Shown piece after piece: positions 11,521-21,850 of a stretch of DNA of 64,000 bases. The notes below the pieces were generated by a model. That model made no database searches. It was not told the DNA's origin and saw only the letters and a list, made by a program, of their open reading frames with translations. The stretch is from Sambucus nigra. Taxonomy: Eukaryota; Streptophyta; Magnoliopsida; Dipsacales; Adoxaceae. Where the stretch lies: assembly GCA_949130495.1 (NCBI GenBank), contig OX422207.1, forward strand, positions 838,183,573 through 838,247,572, written 5' to 3'. Position numbers and translations under genes: made by a program. Positions within the stretch are counted from its first letter, which is position 1. Every line of letters starts with the position of its first letter.

Positions 11521-11936
11521 ATGGTCAATATTCCTGAGGGAATAATCGCCTCCTCGAACATCGTAGATATGCCCGAGATGCCAATAAAAAAGACCGTGCA
11601 ACCCTTCGTAAATTCGTTACCCAGTAATCATCTCCGATCAATGACTATTCAAAATAAACTTCGATGGAACCCATTTGCACTGCACTATAGGGGCTGTTAT
11701 TGAAAAAATATGTAGAAGATCCAAAGTGGATAATGTGGACCCCACATGAATGGATATATGCTTGATAAAAAAATCATATGTCAAGGATACAATTAGGCCA
11801 CCATGGTTCAAGACTGCACCGCTTATATCCGAATATGCCTCAAATGCCAATAGTTTGTCACCCTCGGATACTTAACTCCTCGAGAATTATACAACATGAA
11901 TTATCCTTGGTCATTCTCCACCTGAGGTGTTGATGT
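11521..11936 (+). pseudogene. Integrase N-terminal H2C2 zinc domain fragment
   Basis: CGPHMNGYMLDKKI followed by AYIRICLKCQ is the His2-Cys2 zinc-binding region at the start of retroviral-type integrases. It continues to LTPRELYNMNYPWSFST-GVDV, which normally leads straight into the catalytic core. Stops lie inside it, and the sequence is cut at about 11936 by the inverted LTR. The catalytic core is therefore missing. Confidence 0.75.
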
Positions 11937-12400
11937 CTAAAAATGGACATAATCCAGATTTATAATCACAGATAAAAATATCATAGGTTAGTCAAATCAC
12001 ACACATAAGAGAAGAGATTTTTACAGTGGTTCAACTATAAAATAGCCTACGTACACGACTGTTATTATTCTTTAGGGTTACAATAACTCAGTATGGTGTA
12101 CATATGAGTGATTCGACTTGTCCCTTGAGCTGTGGGAGTGTTTTGTATTTATAATGGCGTAAAACCCTATAGATGGAAGGCCCCTGGAATTTAGTACTGC
12201 TTCGCATCCCCCGTGGAATTTAGTTCTAGTTGGCATCCCATCCGAGTAATTATTTATATTCCTGGTGGTTGGCATTCTAGAGTTGGTCGGCCTTTCAGCC
12301 AACTAGGTGTCTTTATTGCCGATCAAGGTGTCTAGTTGTCCACGTAGGAGAACAAGTGTATATTTACCATTGGTCCAGGTAGGAGAGTAATTTTTACATA
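11931..12400 (-). repeat. Inverted LTR of retrotransposon 1 family (solo or orphan)
   Basis: Read on the minus strand this block resembles the LTR at 1420-1898. It shares the ACCTGGACCAATGG region, GTAGGCTATTTTATAG-TGAACCACTGTAAAAATC, and TTTTTATCTGTGATTA, and ends in CATCA. No primer-binding site, internal region or partner LTR adjoins it. I did not find a convincing target duplication, since different sequence (integrase on one side, a kinase fragment on the other) flanks it. It may be a solo LTR followed by rearrangement. Confidence 0.65.
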
Positions 12401-12426
12401 CAAAAAAAGCCCCTAGTTCTCCATGA

Positions 12427-12726
12427 TTGATGATTGATAAAAAGTATAGAGTGTTTGGCCAAGGAGTGCTTGATACAAATCGCCCTCACGGAAACCATAA
12501 TTTGGTGAATTGGGCTAGACCTTTTCTAAGTGACAAAATAAAGTTGAAGAAAATTATCGACCCAGAGTTGGTTGAAGAGTATCCTATAAAAGGTGCATTC
12601 CAAACAGCCACACTAATACTAAAATGTGTGCAACCCGACTCGAAAGACTGACCATCTATGGAAGAAGTTTTGGGGAGCTTTAGAAAATCTTAATGCTTTA
12701 GAGATTACACCGAAGGAGCAAAAAAT
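12427..12726 (+). pseudogene. Receptor-like cytoplasmic kinase fragment (RLCK VII/PBL-like), C-terminal
   Basis: The frame carries GVLDTNRPHGNHNLVNWARP, LSDKIKLKKIIDPELVEEYP and a TATLILKCVQPDSKD stretch, then PSMEEVL after a TGA. This is the order and wording of the last part of the kinase domain (after subdomain IX) in plant RLCK-VII/PBS1-like kinases. The TGA at 12649 sits where the family usually has an arginine codon, compatible with a CpG-type transition. A one-base frame change near 12680 then restores a coherent continuation (ENLNALE) up to the MITE. The N-terminal lobe and catalytic loop are absent. It is either a remnant of a host gene or a fragment captured by a transposon. Confidence 0.75.
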
Positions 12727-12729
12727 TAG

Positions 12730-13141
12730 GCCCTATTTGGTTGTCCCAAAATTGTAAATTGGATCATTAATTAATTGTCCCATTTACAAATTGACTCATT
12801 AATTGTGTTTGATTTCATTAATGAAATGATTCATTAATTGTCCCATTTTAGCTCATGTGCAAAATCTGAAATTGGATCATTTCACAAAAAATGTGAAATG
12901 AATCCATTTGAAACAGGAGTCATATTAAGTGCATGTTCCCTCTCCCCCTTCCTCTTCCCCTCCCCCTCTCTCTCTTGATTTGTTTTTATATTTTTTTTCA
13001 TAGAACCTTAACATCAATTTCAAATTACCAAACATCGTGTAAAATTGGATTTAACTCATTTCAAATTCACTCATTTATAATTCACTAATTCACAATGAAA
13101 TAATTTACATAATCAAACAATTTGCGCAACCAAACTCGGAC
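12730..13141. mobile_element. Tourist-like (PIF/Harbinger) MITE, 412 bp
   Basis: The termini GGCCCTATTTGGTTG and, on the other strand, GTCCGAGTTTGGTTGCGCAA form an imperfect terminal inverted repeat. TTA lies directly outside both ends (12727-12729 and 13142-13144), the three-base target duplication of PIF/Harbinger elements. There is no coding capacity. It sits against the end of the kinase fragment. Confidence 0.85.
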
Positions 13142-13336
13142 TTAGTAGTTGTCGTATGGCCCGATAAAAACCCAAGAATAATCTAATAAATAATTCTATG
13201 ACGACTCATGATTGGGACATGATGTTGTGCGACACAATGGCGCGCCGCATCCGTATTTTCCTGTGTTTGTGTTCCACTACTGTTGGACTCAAATATGAAC
13301 CTATACGGATGCGACACGTTAGTATGTCGCACCAAA

Positions 13337-14424
13337 CAGGGGCTGATGTAGTATAGGACCAGGGGGGCTATAGCCCCGGTTCAGTTTTCCAAAAAAAAAA
13401 TTTAAGGTTTTTTGGTAAGATTTCTTACTTTAAGGTATAACTATAATTATTTTCAAACATTAGAGTATAAGTTTATAATTACTTGAAAAACTAAATTCGC
13501 AAAATGAAAGAAGAAGTAGCTGCCGGCCCTAAAATTCTCATTTCTTCTCCTACCTCATTTCTTCTCCTGCTCCTTTCTTCTCCTACCTCATTTATTTTCC
13601 TATCTCAGTCACCCCACGCCCACCACCAGCAGAGCAGAGCCATGCCCAGCCACTGTAATCTGATTTTTTGTCAGGTATTTTTTGTCCCTTAATCTAATTT
13701 TTGTGTAAAATTTTTGAATGTATGTATAATTTTAATTGAATGTAAGATTTTGATTGAATGCATGATTTGTGTGTAAGATTTTAATTGTGTAAAATATAGG
13801 ATTTTGATTGAATGTTTGATTGGTTGAATTTATGATTTTTTGAGAAATTGTACAGAAATAAGGGTGTATATTTTTCATACAATTTCTCCAAAAAAAATGT
13901 CAAATTTCTGTAATTTCTTCAAAAAAATCTCTATAATTTCTGTAATTTGGGAAAAAAAGTCAAATTTCTGTAATTTGTGTCCCAAAAATATATGCCCTTA
14001 TTTTTTTTTTAAATATGTGGTGATAAATGTAGTCTAAAATATGTGGTATTTTTTTAAATAGGAAGTCATGGAGAAATTTTTTAAACGAAAAAGAGGAGAC
14101 AACACACAAGCCATATCCGAAGCTGAAATTTGTATTGTGTATATAGAAATTTGTGTAATTCCCCATATGGAGAAATTTTTAAATATGTAGTCTCAAATTT
14201 GTGTAATTTGTATGTATGTTTGTATAGTCTCAAATTGTTAATAATGATTGAGAGTAATTGTTTGGACATTGTAAAACTATAATTTTTTTAAAATTAGAAA
14301 TAACTCAAAAAAAAATCGCCCCGGGGGCTACAGCCCTCGAAACCCCGGCAACACTGAAACTTTTGAACATGTAATTTTGAACCGATTTAGCACCGGTTGG
14401 ACTAAAATTATGGATCCGCCACTG
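13337..14424. mobile_element. Non-autonomous hAT element, 1,088 bp
   Basis: The left end CAGGGGCTGA and the right end, read inverted, CAGTGGCGGA form a short terminal repeat of hAT type. The flanks are GCACCAAA on the left and GCATCAAA on the right, an 8 bp target duplication with one difference. Inside both ends lies a GGGGGCTATAGCCCC-like palindromic stretch followed by A/T-rich sequence. No transposase is present. Confidence 0.85.
13856..14006. repeat. Internal inverted repeat in the hAT element
   Basis: AAATAAGGGTGTATATTTTT at the left and its near complement AAAAATATATGCCCTTATTT at the right flank several copies of a short CAAATTTCTGTAATTT motif. A stem-loop within the element is possible. 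Confidence 0.55.
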
Positions 14425-14432
14425 GCATCAAA

Positions 14433-16909
14433 TACGTCGAAATCATGAATCGGCTTAAAAGAACTCTTTCGGCCGAACAACAATGGGTCTCATTGGACCA
14501 ATAGTATGATATAATTACAATAGGTCTCATCCGTAGAAGAGCCCTTTAAAAATGGCTAACTAAGATATGGCCGAGATTGATATTTTATATATTTTCAATA
14601 GTATACTTCATATACTCTTTTATGCAACTATTTTAACTCGCACTTTCATCCTTATGAACCTTTTTAAGTTTCTCATAATAGTCGATGCATGTTTGACAAA
14701 TAACACAGTGAGGCAGAAGACTCAACTAACAGCTCATATTTTTATAATTCGTAAACTAACGACTCATGTTCCAATACCGTAGTCGAGATTTTGCCTATGC
14801 TGTAGTCAGGATTAGGTTACCTTCATCATGCATACAACACATCCATGCATTGTATGTACACTGTTTACGTATATGTACCAATAAATATCTCATGATGATT
14901 TTCTAATACAGCTTACAATAAATATCTGCACATTATATATCAATTAATCTTAGCAATTTATGATTAATCAATCAAAACGAAATTTTTAGAGATGGGTAGT
15001 TTACATTGGCAATAAATTAAGAATACAATCTATTTTGTTAATAACACACTCCATGTATGTAGCTTAATTGTATTATCATAACGAGAGACAAACCCAGTTA
15101 AATATCATCATAAAAAAATAGTAATGTACTTTATTAACAAAACTTCTAAGAACAAGTAGATACATCATTTTATTTAACATGTACTCCAACTTGTAAGGAA
15201 ATTATTAATTAATCTTTGGGTTACTTAATAGCTTTAATTCATTTCTCGAACTATGGTCATTAGTATTTTGATTTTTAATTAGAATATGTTATTTCCTAAC
15301 AAAATGGTTCATATTCCAAAAACGAATTGGATATTAAAAGGAGTTAAAATTTCAATTAAATCTCTACCGTGATGGACGGTTGAGATCAATTGACCTTTGA
15401 AATTTAGGCACTCTCTTCACCTATAAATAGATGCCTTACTTCCAGCTAAAAGGTATTCACGAAATACACATGTAAAGGTTTATAGGCAAGGAGAGAGAAT
15501 CCAAAATTCTCCGTTGATGGACCGTTAAGATGGTCGGACTGGCAACAAACAATGACATCACATTCATAACTACGAAAGGAGATATTACATTATCCCTCTT
15601 TTCACATACCTATTAGGTGATTATCATGATGTTCACGATCTTAGGGTTCATGTACATAAACTATTTTACACAATAATAATTTATTAAAGGTATGCGAGAT
15701 CAAAACAATATCGATGAAACTGAATGATCCAATACAAACCATTCCAATCTAATTAAGAACCTGGCGTAATTTAGATCCGGTTGGCTTTGATTTTTTAATT
15801 AACGGCCTTAATTGAATAGGTTTATGTTTTATATGTTCAAAAGACTATAAAATTTATCCAAATGGACTATATATAACATATATTAAAAGAAGAAACACTT
15901 GTCATAATTTTATTGAATTGAAAATTTCATTAGCTTGAAATCTTACACACCTTATCATTTATATTAAGATTAAATGACCAATATTGAGTTTTATTGTATT
16001 GGTTTTATGGATTGGATTAAGTATGTTGTATTGGACTGAATCAATGCGAATACAATTATGATGTAATAAGGAATAAAATAGAGTAGTTAAAAGTGAATAC
16101 AAAAACTGATCAAATCCATCAAAAAATGGACTGGATCAAATTGGAATCTAAAATTAAGAAATTGACTACAATTGGATTGAATGTGGTTCTCTTCAAATAA
16201 GTTCGTTTTGAACCGATGCACACCACTATCATTTATAGTTATTCTTCATCACTAAAAGCACTCCAATTCAAATATCATAACTGGATATCATAGTTAACCC
16301 TATCATCTTAGTTCTTAATTCGTAAAACACTAATTATCTTTAACTATAGGTGTTATACAACCACACTTGAAATTAATGTAGGATCATGTTGAGCAAATAA
16401 AAATATGCATAACGAAATTTCATCAACTAGGACGCAACCTGCGTGATGCATGAACGTCCAATAATTTTAAAATATCACATGCATTTGGATTTATAAGATA
16501 CATGGTTGTGCCTACGGGCATTTGTAATTTTTCATCGGCCACTATTATCATATTTAATGGAGCAATAAAGATGTTATATGTTGCAATTATTATTTTCCCG
16601 TTGTTTATAAAATCAAATAGTTGTAGCACTGAGCAACCGAAAGCACTATTAATAAGACTACTATTATCAATCATAACGTATAAACTTCTTTTTTCATATT
16701 TATCAAATCGTTATTCTGAGCCATTGCAAACTATTGACAATCAAAAATTATGAATTGCCATTTGCATAGACAACTTAAAGACTACAAAAGAAGTCAAAAA
16801 GCAAAATTATAATAAATAATAATTGATATGTATTACATCAGGTTTTTAAACAAATATATTCAAAACCTACCGAGGATAACATGCACCCCTAATGGATAAT
16901 CTATTATCC
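14433..16909. other. Unassigned AT-rich region
   Basis: No coding sequence with family resemblance is seen. The region holds one LTR-like block with a TATA box (described separately). The open frames near 16423-16753 on both strands overlap each other and have no supporting features. Confidence 0.5.
15192..15652 (+). repeat. Possible copia-type solo LTR with TATA box
   Basis: The block begins TGTAAGGAAATTATTAATTAATC, a start reminiscent of some Ty1/copia LTRs. It contains ACGGTTGAGATC, then CTATAAATAG at 15421-15430, followed by about 230 bases of transcribed-leader-like sequence. No primer-binding site follows and I could not confirm a target duplication, so this is tentative. A decayed host promoter is the alternative. 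Confidence 0.35.
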
Positions 16910-17141
16910 TTAGAGCGGTTCTACATGAACTGTATGTAGACCGCATTGGGATCGCGTTTTTGCCTTTTTCCTTATTTTTTTGTTTTTAATAGTTTTTTAT
17001 ATATAAAAATAAACAGTTTTTTTTTTAAATTAAAAAAAACAGTCTTTTATAAAATTAAAAAAAATAGTTTTTATATATAAAAAAAGAAGTTTTCCTATTA
17101 ATATTAATTTTTTTTTTTATTCAAATTAAACAATTGATGTG

Positions 17142-17223
17142 GGTCCGCGCCAGCGGCACTAATTAATCGCGATATTTTTTCAATAAAAAATATCGCGATT
17201 AATTAGTGCCGCTGGCGCGGACC
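17142..17223. repeat. Perfect 39 bp hairpin, 4-base loop
   Basis: Left arm 17142-17180 and right arm 17185-17223 are exact reverse complements around CAAT. The arms contain GGTCCGCGCCAGCGGCACTA and ATCGCGATATTTTTT, so the stem has a GC-rich base and an AT-rich tip. Confidence 0.95.
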
Positions 17224-17501
17224 TACATTCTCGGACCCAAATCATTTATTGAATGTGGGTCCGCGCCAGTGGCACAAATTAATCGCGATATTTTTTTCAA
17301 TAAAATATCACTATAAAATATTTAAAAATTTTCAATAAAATATCGCGATTGGATATTTTCAATAAAATATCGCGATATTAATATTTTTTTTATTAAAAAA
17401 AGCAGTTTTTATCGTGATATTTTATTGAAAAAAATATCGCGATTAATTTGTGCCGCTGACGCGGACCCACATTCAATAAATGATTTGGGTCCGGGAATGT
17501 G

Positions 17502-17579
17502 GGTCCGCGACAGCGGCACTAATTAATCGCGATATTTTTTAAAAAATATCGCGATTAATTAGTGCCGCTGGCGAGGACC
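17502..17579. repeat. Second hairpin of the same module, no loop
   Basis: Arms 17502-17540 and 17541-17579 are reverse complements with two differences near the stem base and no spacer. They are the same unit as at 17142-17223. A further diverged pair of the same arms (about 17232-17310 and 17410-17498) encloses the centre of the element. Confidence 0.9.
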
Positions 17580-17825
17580 GACATCAGTTATTTAATTTTA
17601 ATAAAAAAAAATAATATCAATAGGAAAACTGCTTTTTTTATATATAAAAACCTATTTTTATTTTTATTTTATAAAAGATAGTTTTTTTTAATTTAAAAAA
17701 AAAAACTGTTTATTTTTATATATAAAAAACTGTTAAAAACAAAAGAATAAAAAAAAATAATAAGGAAAAAGGTAAAAACGTGGTCCCAATGCGGTCTACA
17801 TGCTGTTCATGTAGAACCGCTCTTA

Positions 17826-18643
17826 AATATATAACGGACAGAGAGTGAGAGTCAGGACAAGAACCAGGTGTCATTTAGAGAGAGAGAGAGAGAGAGAAAG
17901 AACGGTAAGTAAAATAGGCGTGCCATGTGAAACCCTATTTGTTTAGCAATATTTAATCCTATAGTGCATTTTACAATTTTAATATATATATAAACTAGGA
18001 TTATACTAGATACTATCGGTGAGATTCAATGATGAAAAATGCCCAACTTTTTGTGGAAAATTAACCATGACAACATTAATGAAAATTAAAGACAACGAAT
18101 AATAACCCCAAATTTAATTGAAGGTTCACTTAGCATTTATGAGTTTAAATCAAAACTCATAAGAGAAATCACGATTGAAAATATAAACAATGATTAGTGA
18201 ACCTATAATGCTCCACTAAAATTTGGTTTAGTGAATAAAAAAAGTAGCATTTATTTTTCATTCCATCTAAGTAAATAAATGAATAAAACTAAAAATGTAT
18301 TCTGGAGCTTGTACATGAAATCATACAATGAAAGCAACATAATCACACCTAAAATCATTTTTTTTGGTAAAAATGAGCAGATTTATTATAAACTACAACT
18401 TTTGTACAAGAGAAAGTTACTTTCACTTTCCCAAATTTACATCCACCAAGTAAATAAATCACTAAAACTTCATCAATATTATGCGAAGAAATTTCTACAA
18501 TTACATCTCTTTTTTTTTTCGACTCAAAATTGGACAACATGTGGGTAGCCTATTAGCTTATCTCACACAAAAGTACATAACATGTTTTTATATCTTGTAC
18601 TATGTTCTGGTCCCACCATGGTACAAGACATGCAAAACATGTC
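17826..18643. other. Unassigned spacer with (AG)10
   Basis: AT-rich DNA with a short AG microsatellite at 17877-17896. The overlapping open frames near 18279-18540 on both strands have no recognisable domains. Confidence 0.5.
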
Positions 18644-18646
18644 TAA

Positions 18647-19558
18647 GGGTCAGTTTGATTTGTAAATTTATCATGATAAATGTCAAATTTGTGAATAAAT
18701 ATGGCATTTGTCCACTTTTTAGTCTGTTTGATTCACAAATTTACTTACAATCCATTTGTCAATGTACAACACCTCTAATGCATGAAAATTGACAAATTTT
18801 GCTTTGCTATTTGGGAAAGAATTATTTGCCAAACAATTTGCCACTTCTTACAAGTGCTTTTTTTATATTTTTATGCTAAAATATTTTAAAAATTAATTTA
18901 CAAACTGTTTTATAAAACTGTTTTAAATAAAAAACTATTTTAAATAAAAAACTGTTTTATACAAAATGTTTTTAAAACTGTTAAGAAACTGTTTTAAAAA
19001 CAATATAAAAACTGTCCAAAAAAATATTTTTTAAAACTGTTTTATTAAAAAATGTTTTATAAAAACTACTTTTGAAACGTTTTAAAAAACTGTTTTAAAA
19101 ACAGTTTTAAAAACTGTTATAAAAAAAAATACTGTTTTATAAAAAATGTTACAAAAATGTTTTTAAAATGTTTTAAAACTGTCAAAAAACTGTTTTAAAA
19201 AAATCTTTTATAAAACTGTTTTATTAAAAACTTGTTTTAAAACTATTAAAAACACTATTTTAAAAGGTTTAAAAATTGTTTTGAATAATTTAAAAACTGT
19301 TTCGAATATTGTTAAAATTATTTTAAAAAACTGTTTTATCAAAATTAAAAAAAAAAAACTGTTTTAGAAATGCTTTAAAAATTCTTTAAAAATTTTTGAT
19401 AAAATATTTAAATAAACTAATTGGATTGACTTTAATTCCGCCTAATTGTTGTTTGATAGCTTCATGTGAAAAAACTAAGTAAAATTTGCCATGACAAATT
19501 TTACCCATGGAAAATTTTGCCATCTCCACTTTTGCCCACTTTTGAATCAAACGGATCC
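18647..19558. mobile_element. PIF/Harbinger-like MITE, 912 bp, with internal A/T array
   Basis: The ends GGGTCAGTTTGATTTG and, inverted, GGATCCGTTTGATTCA form imperfect terminal repeats. TAA lies directly outside both (18644-18646 and 19559-19561). Subterminal parts repeat CAAATTT-ATGACAAATTT-type words in both orientations. About 18870-19400 is a degenerate tandem array of AAACTGTTTTA-type units. There is no coding potential. Confidence 0.75.
18870..19400. repeat. Degenerate AAACTGTTTTAWAAA array
   Basis: Dozens of variants of AAACTGTTTTA with poly-A/T spacers fill the centre of the MITE. The same AAACTGTTTT word occurs in the poly-A/T arms of the palindromic MITE at 16913-17822. Confidence 0.8.
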
Positions 19559-20132
19559 TAATACTTATTCGATCTTAATCACCTGCTTCTGTAGCATGAT
19601 CCCAGAAGAATAATTTGAATGCTTGTTTTTTGCTCTTATATGTATAAAAGGCTAATTATATTAAATGTTTTTACTTTAATACAATATTAATTTTCAAATT
19701 ATATTTTAATACATTATAGTTTAATTTTTTATGTAACTAAATATAACCTTTAGTGGATAAAAAATTAAATCAATAAATCTATATATATATGGGTCTAGGG
19801 AACTTGTATAAGATACAATTACACTTTCAGAAAATGGTGAGATAAAGTCACTATTCATATTTTTGTGATGGGATGAGGAGAGAAAAATATTTTTATCTTA
19901 TTTCACCAAGTATTCATATCCAAAACTGCATACACACATCAATTTCTTTAGGTGGATCATATACTAGAAGAAAATGGTGTTTTTACCTTTTAGGAAAGGA
20001 TTAAAAGTTATGAATCATCATAACCATTTCCTTCATAGTTTCTATCTTATATATCGAATCATCGACAAGAACCGCAAAGGTATGTTGATGTAAACTCTAG
20101 ATCTAGTTTATGTTGTTTTATTTTATTTTATT

Positions 20133-20138
<6 letters not shown>

Positions 20139-20178
<40 letters not shown>

Positions 20179-20195
20179 TTATTTATTTATTTATT
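20139..20195. repeat. (TA)n followed by (TTTA)n
   Basis: A TA run of about 36 bases passes directly into six TTTA units. Confidence 0.95.
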
Positions 20196-20315
20196 AATAA
20201 TAAAGACTTTATTAGCATAGAGATAAAAAAACGCCCTTCATCGGTGGCATACACAGACGAAAATGAAAGATTTTAAAACTAAATAGCACGAAATGTGCAT
20301 AAAAGTAAATGAAAC

Positions 20316-20588
20316 CTTGAAAATAAATTTAGGTCCTACGATATCTTGAACGCGTTTTCCTACGGACGACATGCCATTGTTATGATTCGAAGTAGAGTTT
20401 ACGCCGTTCAAGTAAATATTGGGGAATTCCACATAAAAATCAATGCCTCGGTCATCATGAATTTGAACACTACTAGGATTAACTTGGACAATTTTCTCTA
20501 AAGTACGTCTATCTTCTTCACTTTCAATAAAACCATCGCGAAAAAATAATTTATCCCCTTTCAACATGATGGAATCATGCGGGATTAA
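20316..20588 (-). other. Exon-like segment, unknown protein
   Basis: On the minus strand an open frame of 91 codons is bounded by a plausible splice acceptor (ATTTAATAG) and a plausible donor (TTCAAG|GTTTCA), both in phase 0. The predicted peptide has balanced, non-repetitive composition, including KLFFRDGFIESEEDRRTLEK, VQIHDDRGIDFYVEFPNIYL and GKRVQDIVGPKFIFK. An ATG lies seven codons in. I do not recognise the family, and no neighbouring exon is visible. It could be one exon of a host gene fragment or of a transposon gene, or chance. Confidence 0.3.
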
Positions 20589-21229
20589 CTATTAAATATA
20601 ACTATGTTTTTGTTTATTTGAGTTGCCAACAGATAATTCTTTTTGTGAAGATATCACACTAGCTAAAGGATGTCAAAAGAATCTTAATGGGAAACAACGG
20701 CCCCATACCTCAACCTGTAATTTCCAAGCTCTACTGAAGTTAAATCAGGGCGGAATCAACTTTAGTTTTCTTTCCTAGATTTCAAAGGAACAAGATCCCA
20801 TTTGTACATAATTGATCCAACGTTAATAGCAAATAATTGCAAACTCCATCTCAGGAAAGCTCATATGATCCAGATAAAGCCTTAGCACACCATTCTAATA
20901 GGTTGGTAGAAAGCACATACTATTCTATGACCCGCACTCACCACTTATAGTTTCTCGAAGTGAATTAAATAGCAGTTAATGCACTCAATAATTATCATCA
21001 CTCACCTACAAGATCTTCCACCAACACTACATTGTTGTACTATAGCCATAAAGATCATCCATGGTCTCCCATTCCTCTATTGTCACTTCTCAACTACTCC
21101 CACAACCTACTATATAAGGGGTCCCTAACAATTAATTCAATGGATCAAATTAATGTTATTTTATCAGTAAAAGAATCATTTAATTCCTAAGAGCTCTCTA
21201 CTCATTAAAAAGACATTAAATTCGTGCAA

Positions 21230-21850
21230 ATCCTGTTAAATGAATCTGAGGTTGGTTGTCTTTGAAAATTCACCTTCAAAGACATATGACATAAGACTAA
21301 TGATGTCTATTATAACAATAAAAACATATAAGTTTGTTAAATGGGATCATGATTCAGTATATTTAAAGGACTCAAATTCATCCCAAACATGATCTCAAAT
21401 ATATTCACATAATGATTGACCAACCAAGATAGATTATTGAAATAATTATTTCAATATCACTCATAGCAAGTCAAAGCAATAACTATATGAATACTCTGAT
21501 GGTCATATCCCCCAAGTTGGGAATCAATGCAATAATTTTCAACCATGAGATTGTGTCTGTCTAAAATGGGCATGACATAGAATCCAATCTCACCAGTTGT
21601 CTTACTAAACATATAATTGATGTACCGATACAATCTTTCTTGAACTATCATTCAAGTTTTCAAACCATATGATGTTTTCATGTACTTAAGATGAACTATT
21701 AAGATTAGACATGAAACTTTAACACTATGATGTTAACTCCTAATCTAGGTTATGAACTATCCCACACTACCATAACTGGAATTCTGATGACCAAAATTCA
21801 TACTATATATAATTGTCCAACATATACAACATATTTAAAAAATAATATAA
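21230..21850. repeat. Dispersed repeat, copy 1 (related to 25.5-26.1 kb)
   Basis: ACATATAAGT-TGTTAA, GGGATCA, GGACT-AATTCATCC, ATGATCTCAAATATATTCACA-AATGATTG and GTCAAAGCAATA occur here in the same order as close variants at 25790-26000. The source element is not identified; the texture suggests untranslated sequence of an LTR element. Confidence 0.45.

Larger units (their letters stand above)
6455..11936 (+). mobile_element. Ty3/gypsy retrotransposon 2, decayed, 5' and 3' truncated
   Basis: This is a second, different non-chromoviral Ty3/gypsy lineage in the same orientation. It starts abruptly in protease, lacks gag and a 5' LTR, is interrupted by about 2.3 kb of unassigned DNA, then resumes with the pol linker, RT, RNase H and the N-terminal zinc domain of integrase. 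It ends at about 11936 where an inverted LTR of the other family begins. Many stops and frameshifts are present. Confidence 0.75.
16913..17822. mobile_element. Palindromic MITE, 910 bp, TTA target duplication
   Basis: The ends are mutual inverted repeats, GAGCGGTTCTACATGAAC on the left and, inverted, GAGCGGTTCTACATGAACAG on the right. The match extends through TGTAGACCGCATTGGGA and poly-T/A arms to give terminal repeats of more than 200 bases. TTA flanks both sides (16910-16912 and 17823-17825), consistent with PIF/Harbinger. The interior consists of further nested inverted repeats. No protein is encoded. Confidence 0.8.

Noticed and set aside
16423..16753. Opposing 83-codon frames
   Set aside because: They overlap on both strands, show no family resemblance, and have AT-driven composition.
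21105..21145. TATA-like CTATATAAGGGG followed by an ATG
   Set aside because: No open frame or exon follows it. AT-rich DNA gives such matches often.
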